Made by a program: the position numbers and the translations under genes. Source: Amyelois transitella (taxonomy: Eukaryota > Arthropoda > Insecta > Lepidoptera > Pyralidae). From it: a DNA stretch of 64,000 nucleotides. The notes under the pieces are model-generated. The model was given only the letters and a program-made list of their open reading frames with translations, ran no database searches and was not told the DNA's origin. This document shows positions 1 through 10,500 of this stretch, in pieces. The DNA is taken from contig NC_083522.1 in NCBI RefSeq assembly GCF_032362555.1, positions 3,450,001-3,514,000 of the forward strand. The letters run 5' to 3'. Every line of letters begins with the position of its first letter. The first letter of the stretch is position 1.

Positions 1-234
1 ATTTTATTTTCTAATTCTGTTAGCTAAGACTACGATGTTGAAAAGTCCTATCGGCTGAACGACCAAGTTTGAAATATACTATGTCGTCTAATTGTGTGTA
101 AGCCAAACGACTTTCGGAATACAGTTTTAGACTTGTTGTTAGACGTGTTGTTTCAGAGACCGGGGTTTACTTACTTACCTAGGCGAATCCATGTGACCTC
201 TGCGACCCGAAGGGTATACCAGCCCCCGTAAAAG

Positions 235-335
235 ACTATCGCTGTTCCGTTTCACGTCGTAATAAAAAGCGAAACAGCGATAGTTTTTCGCGCGATAAAA
301 GCGGCGTCACGCGTTCTATACTACGAAGGCAAACC
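235..335. repeat. Hairpin repeat with ...TTTTTCGCGCGAT tail, copy 1
   Basis: An imperfect stem-loop: ACTATCGCTGTT at 235-246 pairs with AACAGCGATAGT at 273-284. It is followed by TTTTTCGCGCGAT and a GC-rich tail. A second copy lies at 54408-54520 with the same tail but with the stem-loop interior in the opposite orientation. It stands out from the AT-rich surroundings. It is not a gene; probably a small mobile or fold-back repeat. Confidence 0.6.
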
Positions 336-2547
336 CAATCGTAGGGTAGGCCAGTAATTTTTCTTATGCCACCACTTTATATTCTTTATTGTTAAGAAAA
401 AGTATTGCGAAAGATTGTTAATCGGAGAAGTATTCGCGATATTGCATATTTTTTGAAAATTACTCAACCCACACCTTTGTTGAAAGCATGGTAATAAATT
501 GTATAGTTAAATTTTGAAGCCGGTTGAATATAGATTTTTGCACTGTATAAATTTATGTATAAAAAATAAATGTATGCAGACAAATCACCTAGCCCCAAAC
601 TAAGCAAAATATTTAAATGAGTCTGATAGTACCAAATATATAACAGAATAGTTCACGTTATTCACATTTAATCTGTTCAAAAAATAAAATAATGATAAAT
701 ATGTCTCTCACCACAGCCATATGTCTATCTACATACAAATAGTCTAAATCAACTTGCATTGGCAGGCAAATTCACTATGTATTACTACTAGCACATAACT
801 TAAAAAAAACTCAGGCAAAAGTTTCATGTTTTGTACACAATCTCGTTTCATTTGAATAAATGTATCAATAATTTCCAAAGTCACATTCCAACTTTTTTCT
901 AAATACACTCATGTATAATTTGTTTCTTTTTTTTCTTCAAATTAGAACTGTTAGTTACGACAGAAAATATAGATATCTCGTAGTTAGTTCAATGTATAAA
1001 TACTATTAAGAACAAATATAAAAATACATATATTTATAATGCAGTGATATATGAAAATTTCTCTTTATTTCCTTATTACAAAGGTTCAAAATATTATTTA
1101 TTTGTTATGAAAAATTTATTATAGCGATCTCTGAACTGCCAAACGATTTAAATAGAAAGTAAAATCCAAATTGGCATAACAGATATTGCAATGAACCATG
1201 AGATCTATTCTTAAAATAAGATCGAATTAGGTTTAAAATTATTATTTTAGACGTGTTATTTCATTCGTAAAGTTTGTTTTCTTATCTTGATATGTTTGTT
1301 TCTTAAACCAACGAGACTCTAAAATCATGTTGGTTAGTTTTTTTTTTTTATTTTATTTTTCATATTAATTTTGTGATGAGGCTCAAAATCAAGGGGTAGG
1401 AATATTTCGAAGGAATGTTATAAATGTGGACCATTATCTTTATCAGTAAAGATTTTATTTTTGTTTTGTCAAGCTACTGCGTCTTAATTATGTTTTTTTA
1501 ATTGGAAGAAACCTCATTGTGGGATAATTTAGTTTTATAAACCTACGTCCCATGTTGATACTATCTACTTGGACTACTTTATCCTCGGTTTATAAATAAA
1601 ATGCTTTTGAATATTTTGTCTTTTATAAGTTATAAAATTTACTTTACAATAGAGTTAATTTACCTTAAGATTTCTTTTCAATTGTCCGTGTTACAATTAA
1701 GATAACGAATCCAGATTTTGTTAGAACTATGTATATTTTTATAGTCATTTGTTTTATCATAAATTAAGTATATTAGGCTACATCTAGACGTTGTATTCAA
1801 AAAGAATGTTTATGTGTATGTTGCTGACCAAATGTTAATTTGGTCATTTTGGGATATTGAATCATCCAAAATAAAGTAAAAAGTTATGTTGCAAGGAAAT
1901 ATCGTGTGAATTCAAAGGCATTGCTAATTTTTTCTTCATAAACTGATAAATATGCTACCGGGGAAGTTTTATTTATTAAGGAAATATCCATAATAAAATA
2001 AAGTAGATTTCCGTAAAAACAAATAACAATAACAAAAAGTGCAAAAAATATAACTCCTCCATTATAAATTGGTTGATCATCTGATATTTCTTAGCATGGG
2101 TAAGTAATTTCTTTGTCGCTTTTTGCAAAATATTACTAGAAACCCGATAGTTTCATTGTTCAAAAATGCTGTGAAATTTCCCTAACAAATTTAAATTCAC
2201 CCCTATATAACATGTTACTTTGTTAAAAATGACCAAAATAATAATTTGTCTGCACTATTTACCGTATTAGATATGAATATTAGGTAGTGTGATTGAAAAA
2301 TCTCGAGTCTAATGTATTCCTTATTTTTTATATTGCCAAATATATTTAGATGTAATTTGGTGTAATGGAAAAGAAGAATTATAAATATTAATAAAATATA
2401 TAATGTTGGTTTCCAATTCTAATACCTGTGTGTTTTATTTAACACTACTTTCAAGAAACTGTTTACCAGAAAAATTTAAGGAAAAAGATGCAGGGGCCGT
2501 AGGCGTACGTTGGACCGATCATATCAAAGATTTATAAATACTACACG

Positions 2548-2670
2548 TATTAAACGAGCACGTAACGTACGTTTATATCAGACGTTTCGAATCATGTCGC
2601 CGAACGTCTGATAACCAGCGGGCTACTGCTACGTCTGCACGGCGGATATTTCTTACGTGCACGTTTAATA
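2548..2670. repeat. Fold-back (palindromic) element
   Basis: Two nested inverted repeats. TATTAAACGAGCACGTAA (2548-2565) pairs with TTACGTGCACGTTTAATA (2653-2670) with one mismatch. Inside them ATCAGACGTT (2577-2586) pairs with AACGTCTGAT (2603-2612). No open frame lies inside. Likely a MITE-like remnant. Confidence 0.6.
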
Positions 2671-3467
2671 TTTATATAGTATAGTATAATGCTACGCCAA
2701 AGTTTCAAATCAGTCAAATCAAAGATGATCTTAAGGCATAGGTCTATAATGCATCACACCTAGCAAAAAATCGCTGCAGATCTAAAACTATAACACACAT
2801 CACACTTAGCACTGAGCAATTGACTGAGGACTAAGAAGAGAGAGAGAGAACTTTTTGCTACGGCTCTCCCTATTACAGAGTTCACACTATAAATGAGAGC
2901 GGCAAAATGTCTCCCATTAGCTCTCAATATGTCATCTTATTGGCTCAGTCAAGACGAAAGGAAGACAGTTAAGTTTCTTCTACGAGTCCCTTTTTGTTCT
3001 GTCTGTATTCGCCAATAATTTTGCTTTCATTGGAAAAGTCGCGTGTTCCCGCGTGAAAAGTAGGTACCTTATGTCCTTCGCCTTACTGCAAAATTTCATG
3101 AAAATTGGTTCAGTGGTTTTGACGAGAAAGACGGACAAACAAACACACTTTCACTTTAAAAATATTCAGAGAAAATCTTTACCAATTGAATTTGTTAATA
3201 AGCTTAGTTATTAGCTAATTATTTAAGAAATGATTGTTTTAGCACAGTAGCCTATTGATACCGATTTTTATTTAAGTTTTTCCTATATCTTATCATATAA
3301 TCCTATTCAAAATCATGAATAAATCTTGCTCCACATTGATAAATCTATCACAAAATAATCGATGAACTTTCACTGGCAATATTAGGTAAATTTCCACAAA
3401 AATCTAAATTATAATAAGTACAGATTTTAATATTAATTTCTGGCATATCACGTCCTTATTCCTTGCA

Positions 3468-3600
3468 GCGTAAACAGAGCCAAAGACACTAAAGTCAAAG
3501 GCCACGTTGACCTGGTTGGAATGCCTGTTGGTGTAAGGACGCCTAAAGACGAATCCCAAATTTATAAGCTCATCCCTTGAGGTTTACAATCTGCGCGTGA
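3468..3600 (+). repeat. Dispersed repeat family B, diverged partial copy
   Basis: Contains the family landmarks in order: acagagccaa, gccacgtt, gaatcccaa and ttataagc. It is older and more diverged than the copies at 21630 and 54770. Confidence 0.5.
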
Positions 3601-3756
3601 AGAAATCTAGTTTCCTCTTTAGAAGTTTGAGTAGGAAAATTAAAATTCATAATAACTAATTCTTTTGAAACTGACTCATCAATCAAAGTACAGCAAACGT
3701 GGACAAATAGGATAATTGTAACTAATAATTACTGATAAGTATTATCTACTTTCAAG

Positions 3757-3790
3757 TATATAAAGTGATGACAATCGCCATTATCAGTTT
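3757..3790 (+). promoter_or_regulatory. Core promoter: TATA box plus arthropod initiator
   Basis: TATATAAAG at 3757-3765 is followed by TCAGT (A at 3786), the arthropod initiator, 29 bp downstream, which is the canonical spacing. A short leader exon (about 3786-3813) ends at CAG|GTAAGTT. Its matching acceptor is CTTTCCAG|TAAGCGAA at 4421/4422, eight bases before the start codon of the secreted repeat protein. A TATA-driven promoter fits a strongly or tissue-specifically expressed gene. Confidence 0.75.
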
Positions 3791-4429
3791 CTGTCGGATT
3801 ATAAAACTGTCAGGTAAGTTATTTGTAATTTATTGCATAAATAAATACACACGTCATCATCCTGGTTTTTGCTCCGGTTAGACCTTTCTTAGCATATTAT
3901 GTCCAATTGAAGAGACTCCACTGGTGTAGCGTCTGACTTTTGTTAACACTTTGACAGGGGTCTCCAATCAACCGTTATCTTTTAAATAACTTCTTTGACA
4001 AACTTTTACTATAAACTCTGAAAGAAAATTGATGGTGCAAAATTGATTTTTCGCTACCAAGTTTATAATTGCAAGTGGGATAGGAATGAGAAACAACAAT
4101 AACAACTAATATGTCAACTTCACAAATATTTTTCGGGTACTTTTCTGTTTTTTTTTTTTTTAGAAAAATTCCACACTGATTAAAATATTATCTAGAAATC
4201 AGTGACTCTTTATTCCAATTGAATTCAATCAATTACTTGAAAATGATAAGACGAGATTATAAAAGTACGCGATAATTAGTAGCATGATAAAATATATGTT
4301 TTGTTGTTACCTTCATTACTTAGAAACATTAATAACTTCTAGAAACAATTTCTACATATCGCCATCCCTCTCTTTTGGAACAAAACCAAAAATAACTAAC
4401 TTTAACGAATGCACTTTCCAGTAAGCGAA

Positions 4430-5419
4430 ATGAAGCTGTTCCTAGCACTTGCGTTTGTCGCTGTGGCGGCTGCTCTCCCCGAGCCACTCCGCCTACCAAC
4501 CGCTGCCATACCTGAGGTGGTAGAACAGAACGAACTCAAGGTCGACGCTGTTAAATTCGTAGATTCTCCACAAGATGTTACTCAAGATGCCAAAGATATC
4601 GCAGTGGATGCCGTGAGGTTCGTCGATTCGCCTCAAGCACAAAACACCCAACCTGAAGCTCTCAAGTTCGTTAATGTAGCTGAACTTGCCCGTGACGAAG
4701 TACTAGTAGACGCCGTAAGGTTCGTCGACTCACCTCAACCTGGAGAATCCCAAGCTGATAAAGTTAAGATCGCTGATGCACCAGCTCCACAAGCCGAAAT
4801 TGACGCAGTTAAATTCGTCAACTCCCCTCAACCCGAGGAATCCCAAGCTGAATCAGTCAAGATTGCTCACGCACCAGCCCCACAAGCCGAAATCGACGCA
4901 GTCAAATTCGTCAACTCCCCTCAGCCTGAAGAAACCCAAGCTGACTCTGTCAAGATTGCTCACGCACCAGCTCCACAAGCCGAAATCGACGCAGTCAGAT
5001 TTGTGGACTCCCCTCATCAACCTGAAGAAAACCAAGCCGACACAGTCAAAGTTGTTCATGTCCCACTTGAAGTTGCTTCTCCTCAATTTCAAGATTTAAA
5101 ATTCAATGCTGTCAAGTTTGTAGACTCCCCCGCCGAGGAAATCCTCAGAGAACCCGAATTTAAAGTGAAAATAGCAGACTTGCCTGCTCCTATTCAGCTC
5201 CCCACCGCTGGTTTGCCTGTGGTCAGAGAGGGCCAGTATAATCACGTAAAGTTCGTTAACTTTCCCCCAGCTGTAGAAAGCTCACCACTGACGCTACCAA
5301 TCTTGCCAATGTTTGACACTGATATGATGGCAATACCTCAACAGATCATGGACCTAATCAGAGCTGCTGAACAAAGCAAGTTCAGACCTAAGGTTTTCGT
5401 TGATCCCATGTTGAGATAA
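4430..5419 (+). CDS. Secreted protein with DAVKFVDSPQ-type repeats, family not recognised
   Basis: A 329-residue protein, coding part in one exon. I chose Met at 4430, not an upstream in-frame ATG at 4409, because the splice acceptor ends at 4421 and excludes the earlier ATG, and because MKLFLALAFVAVAAA is then a perfect signal peptide (cleavage near residue 15). The mature chain repeats DAV[KR]FV[DN]SPQ at residues 39, 60, 94, 125, 156 and 187, with weaker copies near 77, 226 and 272. From 94 to 187 the period is exactly 31 residues (93 bp), and each unit also carries VKIA[DH]APAPQAEI. The chain is rich in Pro, Glu, Val and Ala, has no Cys, and ends with a non-repetitive tail (residues 283-329). 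ATTAAA at 5548 may be the poly(A) signal. Secretion is inferred from the signal peptide; function is unknown. Confidence 0.85.
   Translation: MKLFLALAFVAVAAALPEPLRLPTAAIPEVVEQNELKVDAVKFVDSPQDVTQDAKDIAVDAVRFVDSPQAQNTQPEALKFVNVAELARDEVLVDAVRFVDSPQPGESQADKVKIADAPAPQAEIDAVKFVNSPQPEESQAESVKIAHAPAPQAEIDAVKFVNSPQPEETQADSVKIAHAPAPQAEIDAVRFVDSPHQPEENQADTVKVVHVPLEVASPQFQDLKFNAVKFVDSPAEEILREPEFKVKIADLPAPIQLPTAGLPVVREGQYNHVKFVNFPPAVESSPLTLPILPMFDTDMMAIPQQIMDLIRAAEQSKFRPKVFVDPMLR
4706..5080 (+). repeat. 93-bp in-frame tandem repeat inside the secreted protein gene
   Basis: Four successive units with a 31-codon period encode DAVKFVNSPQPEE...VKIAHAPAPQAEI. The units are highly alike at the DNA level, which suggests recent unequal exchange. 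The last unit carries an extra His codon (SPHQPEE). Confidence 0.8.
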
Positions 5420-5777
5420 AGAGAGATTGAGTTGAGAAAAGAAACAGAACTAAAAAGTATAAATAGCAAAATTTTTCGATTATTCTGTGCCTGTTTATAA
5501 TGCAAGATCAATTTGCGACCATAATATCTTAGTCTTTTTTAACTTGAATTAAAAACTGTTTACATTTTTAAGCATTTTTTACTGTTTTCTTTTTTTTTTT
5601 TTAGTAAACCTTAGAGATAGGAGAGTTCAACTAACTTTTTGCCTTGAGTTTTGTGGTAATTCCTGAATATCTTAATGTCTTAAAAATAGGAACTGAATTA
5701 GACAACATAAGTCATCAATAACATTTATTTCTAATTATCTACTAACTTATCTTTAATTATTAGCTAAATACGTTAAA

Positions 5778-7034
5778 TCATTTCAATACATAATCTGAAG
5801 GGTATTCCATGACCTTCGGGTATTTTTCTACCTCTTCCTTGGGTATATGGTCTAGTCTGGTTGGCACAAGTCGCCACGATCTTATCTGGTTAGTGACATT
5901 TTGCATGACATCTTCTGGAACGTTTTCACCTGGGTAAATAAACAACCTCTCCATAGTATGCCGCCTCTGAAGGTTACCTTTCATTGCTCTGTATACCGCT
6001 TTCTTTATAATCTGGAATAGACCAACAATCTTGTATGAAGAGATTTATGAATATGGATGAAGCAAAAGTAGATATAGTGTCTGTCCAGGAAAAATGTGTG
6101 ATTTTATGTATGTATGAAGCAAAAGAGATATGCAGGAATTGTAGCAAGTAAAAGATGTAGTCTCTGCCTGCCTTACAGGGTAGAAGTCGGATTTTTTTTT
6201 TTGTATGTTATAAATGTTTTTTACATAATTAGGCACAATGAACATTATAGTTGTAAATCTAGACCTACATGTAGTATACATAGTTTATCAATCAATTTTG
6301 CCTTCGTCATTCTCCTGGTGTCAGTTTGGTTGCAGCAGCTTCATTCTGGAGAGGAACCTAAGGTATGCCTACAATAATGATCCAGATCATGATGCGTTAT
6401 GAACGCATATTAAATCATGGGCACAAATGCAGTTTCCTGAATGTGTGAAACAATGTTGCCTCATATCTTAAAAATAATTGTGATTGTGTTATCTATCACA
6501 CAATGACAATTATGGATCTGTCCACAAATTGAGAAAAATTTGTCAGTTTTACAGTTGGCTACTGCCTCTAACCCCCCTTGAGAGGTTTTGTTATATTGCA
6601 CTATAGACAAAAATTTTCTAATGAATAAAATAATGATATTGAATACTTACCATAGTAGGATCTTTATTATGCAGCTCCCAAGCCAAGGTCCATGTGGCAC
6701 CACCAGGGTAGCCAGTATGATGGAAATAAGCCCTTTTCCTCCATTCATCGCCCTTCAAAGCTATTTCCCTACTATTTATACAGACCACAACATCACCGCA
6801 GTCATTCAAAGGATGGTAAATAGGTTTGTGCATTCCCATCAAATATTTCTTTATCAAATTAGCCGACTCGTAAGGATCTTGCCATTTACAGTCAAATATG
6901 TGCCAAGTTCGGGCAAAAGTGGCCCATTGCTGAAATATTTTAAATTACAATAAATTTAAAATGTTATGAAGTAAGTTTTATGATCAGTTTTAATTTTTGA
7001 GATCTATTACCTGAACCCTCTTAAATGCTGACAT
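5778..7034 (-). CDS. mRpL13: Mitochondrial ribosomal protein L13
   Basis: Three exons on the minus strand: 7011-7034 (MSAFKRVQ), 6651-6929 and 5778-6011, giving 178 residues. The large-subunit mitochondrial ribosomal protein L13 (uL13) fold is recognised from QWATFARTWHIFDCKWQDP, YHPLNDCGDVVVCINS, YFHHTGYPGGATWTLAWEL, GNLQRRHTMERL and NQIRSWRLVPTRLDHIPKEE. All junctions are GT/AG and phase 0 (CAG|GTAAT, ATG|GTAAGT; acceptors TTTCAG and TTCCAG). Length matches the insect family. An AATAAA lies at 5724-5729, about 50 bp past the stop. The product would act in mitochondrial translation. It lies 0.54 kb downstream of, and on the same strand as, the LTA4H-like gene. Confidence 0.95.
6055..6190. 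repeat. Dispersed repeat family C, partial relic in mRpL13 intron
   Basis: The stretches gtgtgattttatgtatgtatg and ttacagggtagaagtcgg resemble the ends of the family seen whole at 58649-58867. It lies in the second intron of mRpL13. Heavily decayed. Confidence 0.35.
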
Positions 7035-7576
7035 TTATGTTCAATAATTAATGTTGTTTTAAAAAATATATTTCTAAAGTGAATTAATTTCCAAAAAATC
7101 TAATTGGAGGTTATTATTATCAGATGCGGAGGTTATTGTGTTATGACATTGACGTTAATGATGACAGTGACATATGTTATTATTATAGTGTTTTATCGTT
7201 CGAAGCCAAGCAGGCATAAGTCATGCCGATTGAACAGAACCTTGAATGGCAGGGATTGTATAAATTCAAATCCTGCAGCGGTCATGCAACTAATAGTTGC
7301 TGGTCTGCTGGGCTGCACAAGTGGTGATGAAAAATTTACGCTTTTTCCCGTCCTACAATTGCAGAGATGTCAGACTGCCTACATATTTTAAGGATACAGA
7401 TGATATTTATATAATATTTAAAAAATTAAAAACGCACGCCAAAAATTAATAATATTTAATAAAATATAAGCCATTCGACAGTCTTCAAAACAATACAAAA
7501 TTATTTACAAAACAAATTGATTCAATGATTAAAAATTAGTACTACAACTTGTAGAAAAAAAAAAGAGTCAAATGCA

Positions 7577-10500
7577 TTATTCATTTAGGTGCAGATCTTT
7601 TCTCAGGGTGTAGGCTGAGACGTGCATCATATTCGGTTCATTCTTGAGGAAATTGTCTATGGCACGTTGTCGGACATCCTCCCACGCGTACAGGTCTCTG
7701 TAGATCGGACGGACGTATTTCATGCGCCCTTGATGGTTCACAAAGTCTAGAGCTTCACCTAATTTTGATATGTCGCGACTTCTTATGCACAGCCTTATCC
7801 ATCTGAAAAAAATGTTATAAATAAAAAGTGGCTATATACAATACGGATTGAAGAAGTCTGCAAGAAATGCAGAGCTTTAGAAAATAGACTTTTGAAGAGT
7901 TCTATCAATTATTAATATTTAATATTTTTCACATGAATCTCAATTTCATCATAAAGATCTATCAGCTGAACGGGCTTTTGAGTTGAGACTATTACCCCTG
8001 CCCAACCCCTAAGGAAAAGGCGTAAAAAAATGTAATATACAAATCAACTATAAATTATAATTACCTGTAGAATATCTCACTATTCTTGCTAGTGCTGACT
8101 TTATACTCTGTTCCAAGCGTGGCTAGCCTGTCTAAAGGTAAGGGGGGCTTATCAATCAGCTCTTGTAGCAAATTGATGATTTGATGCGGGGTGAATGACT
8201 TCACATCATCATAGGCCAGAGGGGCCTTGCCTTCCGTGATGACCGCGGTCAGAGCGGTCACGGCTTTCGTCATTGATGTGTCGTAGCTGTGAAGGTAAGA
8301 TATTAAATTATAACACTAGACCCAACACTTCGATCCAGAGGAAATTCGAAACCATTAAAAAAGGCTATGTGACTGTAGAGAAAGGTTTATACTCTGCTGA
8401 ATTGCATAAAAATCGGTCCAGAAGTTTATAGCTATAAAAATCTATAAATATTATAAAAAAAATAATCCTGTGATGAAGTGCTTGGCGAAATCTTTTGAAT
8501 TTGAATTTGCTAAAAGCTATAAGCGATACATACACATATAAAAAATAATAATACCGAAATCAAGGGCGAAAATACGACGAATTTTGATCAAACTCTCGTG
8601 ATTTTTATACATAAAATTGGTATAAATAAATTTTATTCATTTTACTCACTTGGGAATAATCGGTGGCATACCACTTGTGTACAACCAGGCGTCCCAATTA
8701 ACTGACTTAATATTCTCATTGTCCTTGAAGTAATTCAATAGATAACTCTTAAACTGATCCGTGTCAAGGGATTTTTTCTGGAATGTGTTCAAATATGAAC
8801 GGAGAAAATCGTCGAAAACTTCTGTAAAATAAAAATGTAGATTAACATCCAAAATTGCAAATATGTTGAAAAAGCTACAATGAATATATACATACAAATC
8901 TAAAAAATGACACTAAATACGTCGATACAAGCCTCAATATTACACAATTATTCTAAATTAGATGATCTAAAACTAATGAAAAATAACACTAAAAAAATCT
9001 CACCAGGCCCCCCGACTATATTCTCCAGATATCTCAAAAACAGAGATCCTTTTTCATACGGCACAGTGGAAAACGCATCGTCCGGATGCACCCCCTTCAA
9101 ATCCACTACCAAATTCGTCAATTTATTCTCAACTCCTAATTCATCATGCACCTAGAATTGAAACAAAAATCTTACCGGGACCTCCGACTAAATCTTCTAA
9201 GTAGCGAAGGAATAGGGACCCCTTCTCGTAAGGGACTCTGGAGAAGGAATCGTCTGGATGTATCCCGGATTTGAGGTCTGGCACCAAACACGATAGAGGG
9301 TTGGTGGCGCCGAGGAAATCGTTAACCTGCAAACGATGTTCAACTTTTACTTTGTAATTTATTACGTTTTTTGCGTAAATACGGAATCTCGTTTATAATG
9401 TCAATCAGCGCCACCACCCATACGTCGTTCTTAAACTATTTATAAAATAATTATAGGTATTTACCTAGAATCATTTGCAAAGAGATGGCCTCTCCTGAGA
9501 TGTGAGTATGTAACCAGAATTAACGCTTGGAGGAAGAGTGTTTTAAAATTTTATTTCTATCATGGAGCTTATGTTGCCTAGCTGCCATGCTGCTCTGACA
9601 GCGAAGAATAAATATATTGTGTTGTGTTACAACTGCTGTCACCTTATACCTGTCACTACAGTAGGTATAACTATTTTTATAACTTACACTGATATACTTG
9701 CGCAGTCTTATTTTTGTATTGTGCGTAAATATTTGAGCGGCTGAGCATTTAAGAGCGCGCCATTTAAACTTGCTGAGCTGTGCACTATTGTACTAAAATT
9801 GAGAGCAAGAAAGCAAACAACACTTTGTGACTTCAAGTTCAATGTACTTGTAATAAGGTCGTTATTTTGTTGAGTTTTCATTCGGTTGATGCGGGAGTAA
9901 GTTACACTGTTCTGCGCCGTCGAATTGCCGAGACGATTTATAAAAGTACCGTAGTTCAACTTACTGTCTCGCTCAACTCCTGCAACCCGAGCAGACTATG
10001 AAAATCCCGGCTCCTCTTGGCCTCTGCTGAGTCATTGATTAAAGAAGCGGCGACCTTCCTCTCCAGAAATACGGTGAATCCCTCGTTCAGCCAGAAATGC
10101 TCAAAGTTCCTGTTGGTTACGAGGTTGCCGGTCCAACTGTGCATTATCTCGTGGACTATGACGTCAGCTTGGCTTCTGTCGCCCGCCTGAAAACAATCCA
10201 TTCATAAAGTAAAGAAATAAAATAAAAAAAAATTAAGTAAACGGTTGAATTATAAAATTTCTTTATTTTAAGTGAAAGAAGTAAAAAAAAACCAACTAAG
10301 TTTAAGTTCGTCTAGCGCATGGTCATATACTAGGGAGGTATATAAACTGCTATAAAAAACTTAAAGGTAAAATTTCACCTTTATCGCTTCTATTCTTTAC
10401 ACTCTCATTGATATGTGTTGAGAGTCATCGCTCATTAACAAAATTAGTTATAATATAATCTGTCCACTTTGGCACAATCTCATCGAAATGCAATTTATGA

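Larger units (their letters stand above)
1..3756. other. AT-rich intergenic region, no gene seen
   Basis: No open frame with protein-like composition or recognisable splice pattern was found on either strand. The stretch holds a GC-richer hairpin repeat near 235-335, a fold-back element at 2548-2670, a polypurine stretch near 2838-2850 and a relic of the dispersed repeat called family B here (3468-3600). An AATAAA at about 2390 could end a transcript that starts outside the window, but nothing else supports that. Confidence 0.5.

Noticed and set aside
4776-5099. Overlapping frames of 107 and 79 codons on both strands in the repeat protein gene
   Set aside because: They arise because a 93-bp in-frame repeat keeps all frames open; the signal peptide and promoter support only the main frame.
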